NCBI GenBank assembly: GCA_902796295.1
Contig: CADBOL010000041.1
Span: forward strand, 1-12,251
Direction of reading: 5' to 3'
DNA length: 12,251 nt
Origin: Oscillospiraceae bacterium
Lineage (GTDB): Bacteria > Bacillota > Clostridia > Oscillospirales > Acutalibacteraceae
A program made the translations under genes and the position numbers. The notes under the pieces were generated by a model, which was not told the origin of the DNA, did no database searches, and was given only the letters and a program-made list of their open reading frames with translations. Numbering within the stretch: the first letter of the stretch is position 1; each line of letters begins with the position of its first letter. Positions 6,024 through 12,251 of this stretch are shown here, piece after piece.

Positions 6024-8465
6024 ATGTCACAGATAACAGGAATCATTCTCTCGCTTATCATAGCTCTCGGCTCCGTTTTTCAGGCTCTCCCCTATGCTTT
6101 CAGACCCGTGCTTGAATTCAATCTCAATACGGCTGACGGATCAAAAGAGATTTCGTCTTATGCCTGCGGATTCCTCTACGGCCTCGCCCAACCCGGCGTA
6201 CCGTCGGAAGAAATCGTGAAATCCCTTGATATATCGAGCGTATCGCAAAAAGTTTACCGCGGCCTTCAGCATCCCATAGGCGATGTTGACGATGTCAGCG
6301 TAAATCTTGATTCCTGCGATTATATCACCGTATATCTGCAGGATTGCTACGACACCTGGTATTACGCTCACGGCGAGATAAATGAGCTTCGAGCAGCCGG
6401 AAACTATGACTGCGAAGAGTTTGTTGAGCGTTCTTTTCTGCCGAAAGTCAGGGAGAGCGTCTCTGCCATCTCACAAAAAGATTACGCTGACAGAATCGTC
6501 TACTGCCCTTATAACGAATGCGACAACACGGTCTGGTTCGGCAGCGAAACGGATGAGGGCCGGCTCGCTTTTGATGACGCGGCCAAGCTGAGATTTTACG
6601 CCGCCTGGGAAAAGACTTACGGAATTATAAAATCCCTGCATCCCGGCTGCCTTATCGGCGGCCCCGGATACTGTGATTACGATATTTACGAAATTACGGA
6701 TTTTCTGAAATACTGCAAAGAGAAAAACTGCCTGCCCGATGTGATGATTTATCACGAGCTGAATCCCGAATCATCAATGTGGTTCAGAGACCATATTGAG
6801 GAATACAGAGAAAATGAAAAAACTCTCGGCATCAGCACGCTGCCGGTAATTGTCACCGAATACGGCACGATGGAGGAATGCGGTGCCCCTTCAAAGATGC
6901 TTCACTATATAACCGCAATGGAAGAAACGGGAGTTTACGGCAATGCCGCTTTCTGGAGGCTCGCGGACAATCTCTGCGATACCTGCGCAAAAGGCAATCT
7001 TCCCAACAGCAACTGGTGGCTGTATAAGTGGTATTGCGATATGGAGGGCGCGCTTCTCAGCCCCGAAAAAATCGATCTGCTTCACTCCGATTTTGAAAAT
7101 CTTATCAAATACGCGAGAAAAAGATTCCATAAATCAACCCTTGACGGAATCGGCTCATTTGACGGTGAGTGCGCGGATATAATCTGCGGAGGAGCCGATT
7201 ATGATTTTGAAGTCGCCTTGAAAGGCGCATTGGGTAAAATTAAATCTTCAAAGTTGAAAATAACCGTTGAAGCAGTTACCTTTGAAGGCCTGAGCGGAGC
7301 GGTTTATGCTCCCTCGGTAATAGAGGAAAAAGCTGTCGCAAACTCACCATTGATTAAGGTGAAAATCGGTTCTCCCGATATAAATGCCGTCTATCATATC
7401 ACTGTATCACCTTACGGCGGAGAAAAACTCAGGGAACCGTCTCCCCTGCCTGCGAGATTTGAATTCGAGAGCGGCAGTCTCATCGGCGCGTCTTATACCT
7501 ACGACAGCGCATATGCTTCAACCGGCGATATTGCCGGCATGTGCGGCGGATTTGAAAAGCCCGGTGACGGGATAAGCCTTGATTTCGAGACCGGCAGCGA
7601 CGGAGAATACGAACTGTCACTTGTTTACGGCAAGTGCAATGACGGTCCCTCCCCCGCCGACAGACGCGATGCGAAGGTAATAATGACTCTTGACGGCAAA
7701 GAGGAAACGATATCTCTGCCCAACACCGTAAAAAGCGAATACACCGATAAATACACATTCCTTAAAAATCTGAAAGCCGGAACTCACAATATAAAACTCA
7801 TGCACGGCGACGGCACATTTGTAGTTGACAGCCTGCTTGTCAGAAAGACGGAGAGCAAGCCCGATATTTACTCGAATTACGAGAAGGAAAACTCAGCTTA
7901 TCTCATGATCGCTCCCGGAACCGGATATTACCGGATAAACGGAGAAAAATCCCTGTATCTGAAGACAGGGCTCAATTACATTGAAAGCAAAGACAGCGGA
8001 CCTCTCACAGCTGAGTACGACAGCGGCAGGCGGGCTGAAACAATTGATTTCGGCAATATTGCTTTGTCCGGCACGGCAGAGATAAGCTCATCGGGCTCCC
8101 GTGACTGTATAACCGGTATTGACAGCGAATCCGGAAAAGCGGAGTTTAAATACATCGCTGATAAAGCCGGCATGTATGCCCTGACCGTAACATACTCAAA
8201 TAATGAGGAACACGGCGTTCACGCCTATAATGTGGATCTGATAGAGGAATACATCACAATCGGAGCGAACGGGAAGAATTATGAGCTCTGGTGTGTCAAC
8301 ACAATGAGTGAAAGCACTTTTGCTCAAGCTGTTGCATATATTACCCTCAAAGAGGGAGAAAACATTATTACTCTATATAATGACGGCCACAACAGCTTCA
8401 ACGGCAGGGTTTCGTCTTCTCCCGCAATATCCGGAATATCGGTCTGTCCCGCCCAAATAAATTAA
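6024..8465 (+). CDS. Exported clan GH-A glycoside hydrolase with two CBM6/35-like C-terminal domains
   Basis: The 813-residue product starts with a hydrophobic stretch (residues 5-25, ending LPYA) that looks like a signal peptide but has no Lys or Arg before it. The ATG follows AAGGGG by 7 bases. Residues about 40-370 fit a (beta/alpha)8 glycosidase: YNECDN carries the putative acid/base Glu165 after Asn, and VIVTEYG carries the putative nucleophile Glu279, the spacing and strand context of clan GH-A (GH39/GH5-like). Aromatic-rich NSNWWLYKWY lies near residue 330. About 385-465 is a beta-rich domain typical after such barrels. About 478-608 (FEFESG... to VVDSLLVRK) and about 675-808 look like CBM6/CBM35-type beta-sandwiches. 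The role is hydrolysis of a plant or host glycan outside the cell; the exact GH family and substrate cannot be assigned by eye. No sugar transporter genes lie next to it. Confidence 0.75.
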   Translation: MSQITGIILSLIIALGSVFQALPYAFRPVLEFNLNTADGSKEISSYACGFLYGLAQPGVPSEEIVKSLDISSVSQKVYRGLQHPIGDVDDVSVNLDSCDYITVYLQDCYDTWYYAHGEINELRAAGNYDCEEFVERSFLPKVRESVSAISQKDYADRIVYCPYNECDNTVWFGSETDEGRLAFDDAAKLRFYAAWEKTYGIIKSLHPGCLIGGPGYCDYDIYEITDFLKYCKEKNCLPDVMIYHELNPESSMWFRDHIEEYRENEKTLGISTLPVIVTEYGTMEECGAPSKMLHYITAMEETGVYGNAAFWRLADNLCDTCAKGNLPNSNWWLYKWYCDMEGALLSPEKIDLLHSDFENLIKYARKRFHKSTLDGIGSFDGECADIICGGADYDFEVALKGALGKIKSSKLKITVEAVTFEGLSGAVYAPSVIEEKAVANSPLIKVKIGSPDINAVYHITVSPYGGEKLREPSPLPARFEFESGSLIGASYTYDSAYASTGDIAGMCGGFEKPGDGISLDFETGSDGEYELSLVYGKCNDGPSPADRRDAKVIMTLDGKEETISLPNTVKSEYTDKYTFLKNLKAGTHNIKLMHGDGTFVVDSLLVRKTESKPDIYSNYEKENSAYLMIAPGTGYYRINGEKSLYLKTGLNYIESKDSGPLTAEYDSGRRAETIDFGNIALSGTAEISSSGSRDCITGIDSESGKAEFKYIADKAGMYALTVTYSNNEEHGVHAYNVDLIEEYITIGANGKNYELWCVNTMSESTFAQAVAYITLKEGENIITLYNDGHNSFNGRVSSSPAISGISVCPAQIN

Positions 8466-8467
8466 TC

Positions 8468-8496
8468 TTGACAAACCCTGTGGTTTGGGGTATAAT
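8468..8496 (+). promoter_or_regulatory. Consensus sigma-A promoter of the T-box operon
   Basis: TTGACA (8468-8473) and TATAAT (8491-8496) are perfect and 17 bases apart. The promoter begins two bases after the glycosidase stop codon. An inverted repeat CAAACC-N4-GGTTTG (8472-8487) sits in the spacer. Transcription should start around 8502-8504. Confidence 0.9.
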
Positions 8497-8701
8497 TCAC
8501 GCAATAGTTTTAAATGCAGTGATGATATTAAGTGAGTTGAGCAAACTCTCAGAGAGTTGCCGGGCGGTGCGAGGCAATGAGAATCTCAATGAGCTGTCTC
8601 GTATCGGAGCAGGGTTTCTGAATCCATAGGAAGCCACGGGAGATCCCGTTACAGGTCAGGGGCTTGACAGAGCTTCACAGAGAGGCCGGTTTACGGCAAT
8701 A

Positions 8702-8736
8702 CGGGTGGTACCGTGGTTATGTATATAATCATCCCG
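8702..8736 (+). promoter_or_regulatory. T-box antiterminator
   Basis: Helix A1 is CGGG (8702-8705) with CCCG (8733-8736). The 7-nt bulge TGGTACC (8706-8712) is the tRNA-binding element. Helix A2 is GTGGTTAT (8713-8720) with ATAATCAT (8725-8732), eight pairs including two G-U, closed by GTAT. Its 3' strand overlaps the 5' arm of the terminator, so the two structures are mutually exclusive. Confidence 0.88.
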
Positions 8737-8770
8737 CAGGGCATTATGCTCTGCGGGATTCAGTTTTTTT
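8731..8770 (+). terminator. T-box intrinsic terminator (attenuator)
   Basis: ATCCCGCAG (8731-8739) pairs perfectly with CTGCGGGAT (8751-8759). The stem continues inward through GGCA/TGCT to a 3-nt loop, 13 pairs in all. A run of seven T (8764-8770) follows. It ends 17 bases before the start codon of the LeuA-like gene. Confidence 0.93.
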
Positions 8771-8787
8771 AAACGGAGGAACAGAAA

Positions 8788-10179
8788 ATGAGAAAAATCT
8801 ATGTGGCGGATTACACTCTCGCTCAGCTTGCAAAGGACAGGAAGAATCCTCTTCTTTTCAGAGAAAAAATCGCTATCGCTTCTGCCATTGACGGAATGGG
8901 CGCGGATACAATAGAACTTGCTCCCGTCTCAAATTTCAAAGAGGATAAGATTATCTGCAAGACAATTTCCGCGGCAGTCAAAAACGCCGCTCTCGCCATC
9001 CCCGCCGGCTCAACTGCCGGGGATATAGATAAGGCCTGGGAGTGCATCTGCTTCGCTCAGAAGCCGATACTTCAGATTGTGCTCCCCCTGAGCACCGTAA
9101 CAATGGAATACACTTATCATCTGAAGGCACCCAAGATGATTCTTCTCATTGAGGAGCTCATAAAACATGCAAAGGAAAAATGCGAAAATGTTGAATTCGT
9201 TGTGCTCGACGCCACCAGAGCTGAAGAAAAGGTGCTTGAAGAAGCGCTGAAGCTCGCCGAATCTCTCGGTGTCTGCGCCGTAACGCTCTGCGATGACGCG
9301 GGAAATCTCTTCCCCGCCGACTTTGCCGACTTTATACGCAAGGTCAAAGGTTATGTGAGCATTCCGGTATATGCCAAAGTTTCGGGCGCCCTGTTTATGG
9401 AAACCGCAACTGCGTTTGAGTGCCTGATAGCAGGCGCTGACGGTGTCAAGGCAGTTGTTGAGGGCCACACACAGCTTAAAATCAACAAGATAGCGGCGGT
9501 GCTTGCCGCCAAGGGCGAGGGATACGGAATATGCACCGGGCTTGACGAAACGAGGATTCACTCCGATGTCAGATCTCTTGTTGAAAAGGTCAACAGCACC
9601 GAGCGTGAAGATAATGAACCGTCGGAGAATAATGTAGATATATATCTTAACGGCGATGCCACAATTGAGATGATTACCGCTAACGCCGAAAAGCTCGGAT
9701 ACACTCTGACCGAAGAAGACGCCGGGAATGTGCTCAGAGGCCTCAGAAGAGTATGTGAAAAGAAGAGCGGAATCGGCTCAATTGAATTTGAAGCTCTAAT
9801 CGCCTCATACGCAATGCAGGCGCCCTCCACATATCATCTCAAATATTACACCGCGACAAGCAGCAATCTTACACCTGCGATGGCAAATGTTGTCATCACA
9901 AAAGATACCGATGTTGAGATTTCCGGCACAGGAATCGGCGACGGCCCCATTGACGCGGCATTCGGAGCCATAGAGCAGGGAATCGGCTATCACTATGAGC
10001 TCGAGGATTTCAAAATACAGACCGTTACACAGGGCAAGGAATCCCTCGGCTCGGCTCTGATCAAACTGCGCCACAACGGAAAAATCTACTCCGGAAACGG
10101 AATATCAACCGACATTGTCGGCTCTTGTATCAGAGCGTATATCAATGCTCTCAACAAGATTGTTTACGATGAAGACTGA
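8788..10179 (+). CDS. LeuA-family protein (2-isopropylmalate synthase-like) with degenerate catalytic barrel and intact leucine-binding domain
   Basis: The 463-residue product is about 50 residues shorter than typical LeuA. Residues 1-245 resemble the HMGL/LeuA TIM barrel, but the hallmark DTTLRDG reads DYTLAQL (8-14), so the Arg and metal-binding Asp are gone. The usual HxHND motif is replaced by YAKVSG (195-200), and the GxGERxGN loop reads EGHTQLKIN (225-233). CDDAG (168-172) matches the family's DTxG position. Residues about 285-345 match the LeuA linker subdomain. Residues 355-458 match the LeuA dimer (leucine allosteric) domain well: SGTGIGDGPIDAAF, then GNGISTDIV and RAYINALNK. Normal LeuA condenses acetyl-CoA with 2-oxoisovalerate; this protein probably cannot, and may be a leucine sensor, a regulatory partner or an enzyme of changed chemistry. 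GGAGG lies 8 bases before the ATG. It is the first gene of the Leu T-box operon. Confidence 0.85.
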   Translation: MRKIYVADYTLAQLAKDRKNPLLFREKIAIASAIDGMGADTIELAPVSNFKEDKIICKTISAAVKNAALAIPAGSTAGDIDKAWECICFAQKPILQIVLPLSTVTMEYTYHLKAPKMILLIEELIKHAKEKCENVEFVVLDATRAEEKVLEEALKLAESLGVCAVTLCDDAGNLFPADFADFIRKVKGYVSIPVYAKVSGALFMETATAFECLIAGADGVKAVVEGHTQLKINKIAAVLAAKGEGYGICTGLDETRIHSDVRSLVEKVNSTEREDNEPSENNVDIYLNGDATIEMITANAEKLGYTLTEEDAGNVLRGLRRVCEKKSGIGSIEFEALIASYAMQAPSTYHLKYYTATSSNLTPAMANVVITKDTDVEISGTGIGDGPIDAAFGAIEQGIGYHYELEDFKIQTVTQGKESLGSALIKLRHNGKIYSGNGISTDIVGSCIRAYINALNKIVYDED

Positions 10180-10191
10180 GAGGAAATATAA

Positions 10192-12251
10192 ATGAAAATC
10201 GGATTTTCAACTAAAAATGCAGAGTTCAGTTCCTTCACGGAAACCTGCAATACCGCCCACGACTACGGCTATTCGGGCTTTGAAATATTCGACGCCAAAG
10301 CGGAAAAGAAACACCATTACGACAGTGTTCTCAGAGACGGCTCAGCCGACGCAAAACGCAAGCTGAGAAACAGAGGCCTCGCTGTTTCGGCGATTGTATA
10401 TCCGTTCCCCGTTGAGAGCGAAGAAGCGGACCCCGCAATCATCAAGCAGTATGTTGACTGGGCATTTGATGCCGGGATTGAAATTGTCATTGTTTCGCTC
10501 GAGGCTGAGCCCGATTACGAGCTGCTGAAAAAGAAACTGACTCCCGCCATAGAGAGAGCGGAAAAGACGGATGTAAAAATCCTCTTTGAAACTTCCGGGC
10601 CTCTCGCAGACTCCGCAAAGGTGCTGGAAATAATCAATGAATTTGCCGCCGTTCCTCTCGGAGCCGCCTGGAATATCAGGGAAACATATTTCAAGGCCGG
10701 TGAGAGCGCGGAAAAGACCATAGAAACTCTCGGCGCTCATATCTGCTATGTGCGTATAGGCGATAAAAACGGCGATGTCAACTGTCTCATAGGCGAGGGC
10801 ACTCTTCCCGTTACTGAGTTCGTAAACGCAATCCGTTCACTCAATTATGATGGATTTGTCTGCGTCGACTGGAACGATGAAATTACGGACCCCGATATAG
10901 TGCTTACACACTTCGCGAGCTATATGGCCGAAATCAGCGGCCCCGCAAAAGAAAACACGGGACTCTACTATAACAGAGCTCATACGGGAGCTTTCCCCTG
11001 GAAAAAATACGATATGATCGACAAGACATTCTCACAGGTGCTTGATACCATGTGCGAAACCTTCCCCGATCAGCTCGCGTTCAAATACACAACCCTTGAC
11101 TATACAAGGACTTACGTTCAGTTCCGCAAGGATGTTGACGACCTTGCCGCCGCTCTTATTTCTCTCGGCGTAAAGCCCGGCCATCATGTCGCCATCTGGG
11201 CAACAAATGTGCCCGCCTGGTATCTGACATTCTGGGCAACGACCAAAATCGGCGCCGTGCTCGTCACCGTAAACTCCGCTTACAAGATTAACGAAATTGA
11301 GTATCTGCTCCGTCAGTCGGATACTCATACCCTCGTTATGATAGAATACAGCAAGGATTCAAACTATAAGGAGATAATCGAGGAGCTCTGCCCCGAGCTT
11401 GAGAACCTCACTCCCGGCAAGCCTTTATATTCAAAGCATCTTCCCTTCCTCAGAAATGTTATCACCGTCGGTTTCAGGATGAAGGGCTGCCTCACCTGGG
11501 AGGAAACCTTTGCGAGAGCTTCAATGGTTCCCCATGAAGAGGTTCTGCGCAGGGCGTCAATGGTAAAGCCGGATGATGTCTGCAATATGCAGTATACCTC
11601 GGGAACTACGGGATTCCCCAAAGGAGTAATGCTCACCCACAGGAACGTTGTCAATGACGGCAAAATCATCGGCGACAGAATGGATCTTTCCACGGCAGAC
11701 CGTATGATGATTCAGGTGCCGATGTTCCACTGCTTCGGAATGACTCTCTCGATGACCTCAATGATGACACACGGCGGCACTCTCTGCCCGATGCCGTATT
11801 ATTCACCGAAATCCTCGCTCGCCTGCATTAATGACGAAAAGATTACATGCTTCAACGGTGTTCCGACCATGTTTATAGCCATGTTTAACCACGAGGATTT
11901 CGCCAGAACCGATTTTTCCCATATGCGCACGGGCATCATGGCCGGCTCAAACTGCCCTCCCGACCTTATGAGAAAAGCGGCACGGGAGATGAATATGTAT
12001 GAGATAATCTCCGTTTACGGTATGACGGAGTCCGCTCCCGGCAGCACAATGGGCGAGGTCAACGAGGATGAAGACCACAGAGTTGAAACCGTCGGCTCCG
12101 CTTTCCCCGGGGTTGAGTGCAAGATTATAGACCCGGAGACAGGCAAAGACCTGCCCGACGGCGAAAACGGTGAATTCGTGGCAAGAGGCTTCAACGTCAT
12201 GAAGGGCTACTACAAAATGCCTCGCGCTACCGCCGAAGCCATAGACAAAGA
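10192..12251 (+). CDS. Fusion of a sugar-isomerase-like TIM barrel with an acyl-CoA synthetase (3' partial)
   Basis: The frame is open from ATG 10192, behind GAGAGG, to the window end: 686 codons with no stop. Residues 1-250 resemble the xylose isomerase-like TIM barrel (AP endonuclease 2 family): MKIGFSTKNA start, YGYSGFEIF, KILFETSG with Glu133, then RIGDKNGD and LIGEGTLP (199-206). A short linker leads to residues about 275-686, an AMP-forming acyl-CoA ligase: the P-loop YTSGTTGFPKG (468-478), VPMFHCFGM (509-517), the adenylate-binding YGMTES (609-614) and KGYYKMP (671-677). It resembles medium/long-chain fatty acyl-CoA synthetases (ACSF2/FadD type). The ligase activates a carboxylate with ATP and CoA; the substrate is unknown. 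The gap to the upstream gene is 12 bases, so the two are co-transcribed under the Leu T-box. The C-terminal lid of the ligase is beyond the window. Confidence 0.88.
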   Translation, partial: MKIGFSTKNAEFSSFTETCNTAHDYGYSGFEIFDAKAEKKHHYDSVLRDGSADAKRKLRNRGLAVSAIVYPFPVESEEADPAIIKQYVDWAFDAGIEIVIVSLEAEPDYELLKKKLTPAIERAEKTDVKILFETSGPLADSAKVLEIINEFAAVPLGAAWNIRETYFKAGESAEKTIETLGAHICYVRIGDKNGDVNCLIGEGTLPVTEFVNAIRSLNYDGFVCVDWNDEITDPDIVLTHFASYMAEISGPAKENTGLYYNRAHTGAFPWKKYDMIDKTFSQVLDTMCETFPDQLAFKYTTLDYTRTYVQFRKDVDDLAAALISLGVKPGHHVAIWATNVPAWYLTFWATTKIGAVLVTVNSAYKINEIEYLLRQSDTHTLVMIEYSKDSNYKEIIEELCPELENLTPGKPLYSKHLPFLRNVITVGFRMKGCLTWEETFARASMVPHEEVLRRASMVKPDDVCNMQYTSGTTGFPKGVMLTHRNVVNDGKIIGDRMDLSTADRMMIQVPMFHCFGMTLSMTSMMTHGGTLCPMPYYSPKSSLACINDEKITCFNGVPTMFIAMFNHEDFARTDFSHMRTGIMAGSNCPPDLMRKAAREMNMYEIISVYGMTESAPGSTMGEVNEDEDHRVETVGSAFPGVECKIIDPETGKDLPDGENGEFVARGFNVMKGYYKMPRATAEAIDK

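Larger units (their letters stand above)
8503..8770 (+). ncRNA. T-box leader RNA, probable leucine (CUC) specifier
   Basis: The leader fills the 322-base gap before the LeuA-like gene. Stem I: TCTCA/TGAGA and TTGCC/GGCAA (3' strands in 8574-8582) flank a GAGAG bulge, with the distal loop GGGCGGTGCGA. The specifier side reads GAA-T-CTC-A (8581-8588), giving a CUC Leu codon (8585-8587) followed by the conserved purine. Stem III is ACGGG/CCCGT at 8636-8649 followed by TACAG, as in most T-boxes. The T-box core GGGTGGTACCGTGG is at 8703-8716; its UGGU pairs with an ACCA tRNA end, which fits the A73 discriminator of tRNA-Leu. Uncharged tRNA-Leu would stabilise the antiterminator and switch on the operon. 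The alternative register, UCU (Ser), is less likely given the leucine-type gene downstream. Confidence 0.92.

Noticed and set aside
8584..8586. Serine (UCU) as the T-box specifier
   Set aside because: The usual layout of GAA, one base, three specifier bases, then a purine selects CTC followed by A, and the LeuA-type gene downstream fits leucine. It is not fully excluded without a covariance alignment.
8664..8891. Plus-strand 75-codon open frame starting in the T-box leader
   Set aside because: It runs through the T-box core, the terminator stem and the start of the LeuA-like gene in another frame, so it is a chance frame over structured RNA.
9010..9561. 183-residue minus-strand open frame
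   Set aside because: It lies wholly antisense to the conserved LeuA-like gene and resembles no family.

Overview
The window reads as a chromosomal segment of an anaerobic gut-type Clostridium relative (Clostridia, probably Oscillospiraceae/Ruminococcaceae-like). The grounds are a giant BspA-like leucine-rich-repeat surface protein with InlB-type B-repeats, a QueT transporter behind a class I preQ1 riboswitch, a transcription-attenuating T-box leader, near-consensus TTGACA-N17-TATAAT promoters and strong GGAGG-type ribosome binding sites. The taxon is inferred from gene style, not from a marker gene. All recognised genes are on the + strand.

Region 1 (1-5300) is the 3' part of a very large surface protein gene whose start lies upstream of the window. 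It alternates BspA-type LRR blocks with B-repeats, has a MucBP-like module, then a domain that looks like an embedded papain/C39-like cysteine peptidase (Cys, His and Asp/Asn in order). It ends with another B-repeat, an Ig-like segment and a short amphipathic C-terminal tail instead of an LPXTG anchor. A 9-bp hairpin follows the stop codon.

Region 2 (5356-6001) is a compact unit: perfect promoter, preQ1-I riboswitch starting at the expected transcription start, queT (S component of an ECF transporter for a queuosine precursor), and a hairpin terminator. Region 3 (6024-8465) encodes an exported clan GH-A glycoside hydrolase with putative catalytic Glu165 and Glu279 and two C-terminal carbohydrate-binding-like beta-sandwich regions.

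Region 4 (8468-12251, running off the end) is the most unusual part. A second perfect promoter drives a T-box leader in which a Leu (CUC) specifier, Stem III, the T-box bulge, the antiterminator and the competing terminator can all be drawn. It controls a LeuA-family protein that keeps the leucine-binding regulatory domain but has lost the recognisable metal-binding and catalytic motifs of the barrel. Twelve bases downstream is a gene fusing a xylose-isomerase-like TIM barrel to an acyl-CoA synthetase. The inference is a leucine-starvation-induced operon whose ligase could activate a carboxylic acid, for example a branched-chain fatty acid, for leucine supply, with the LeuA-like protein as sensor or partner. 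The substrate and the role of the degenerate domains are not known from the sequence.
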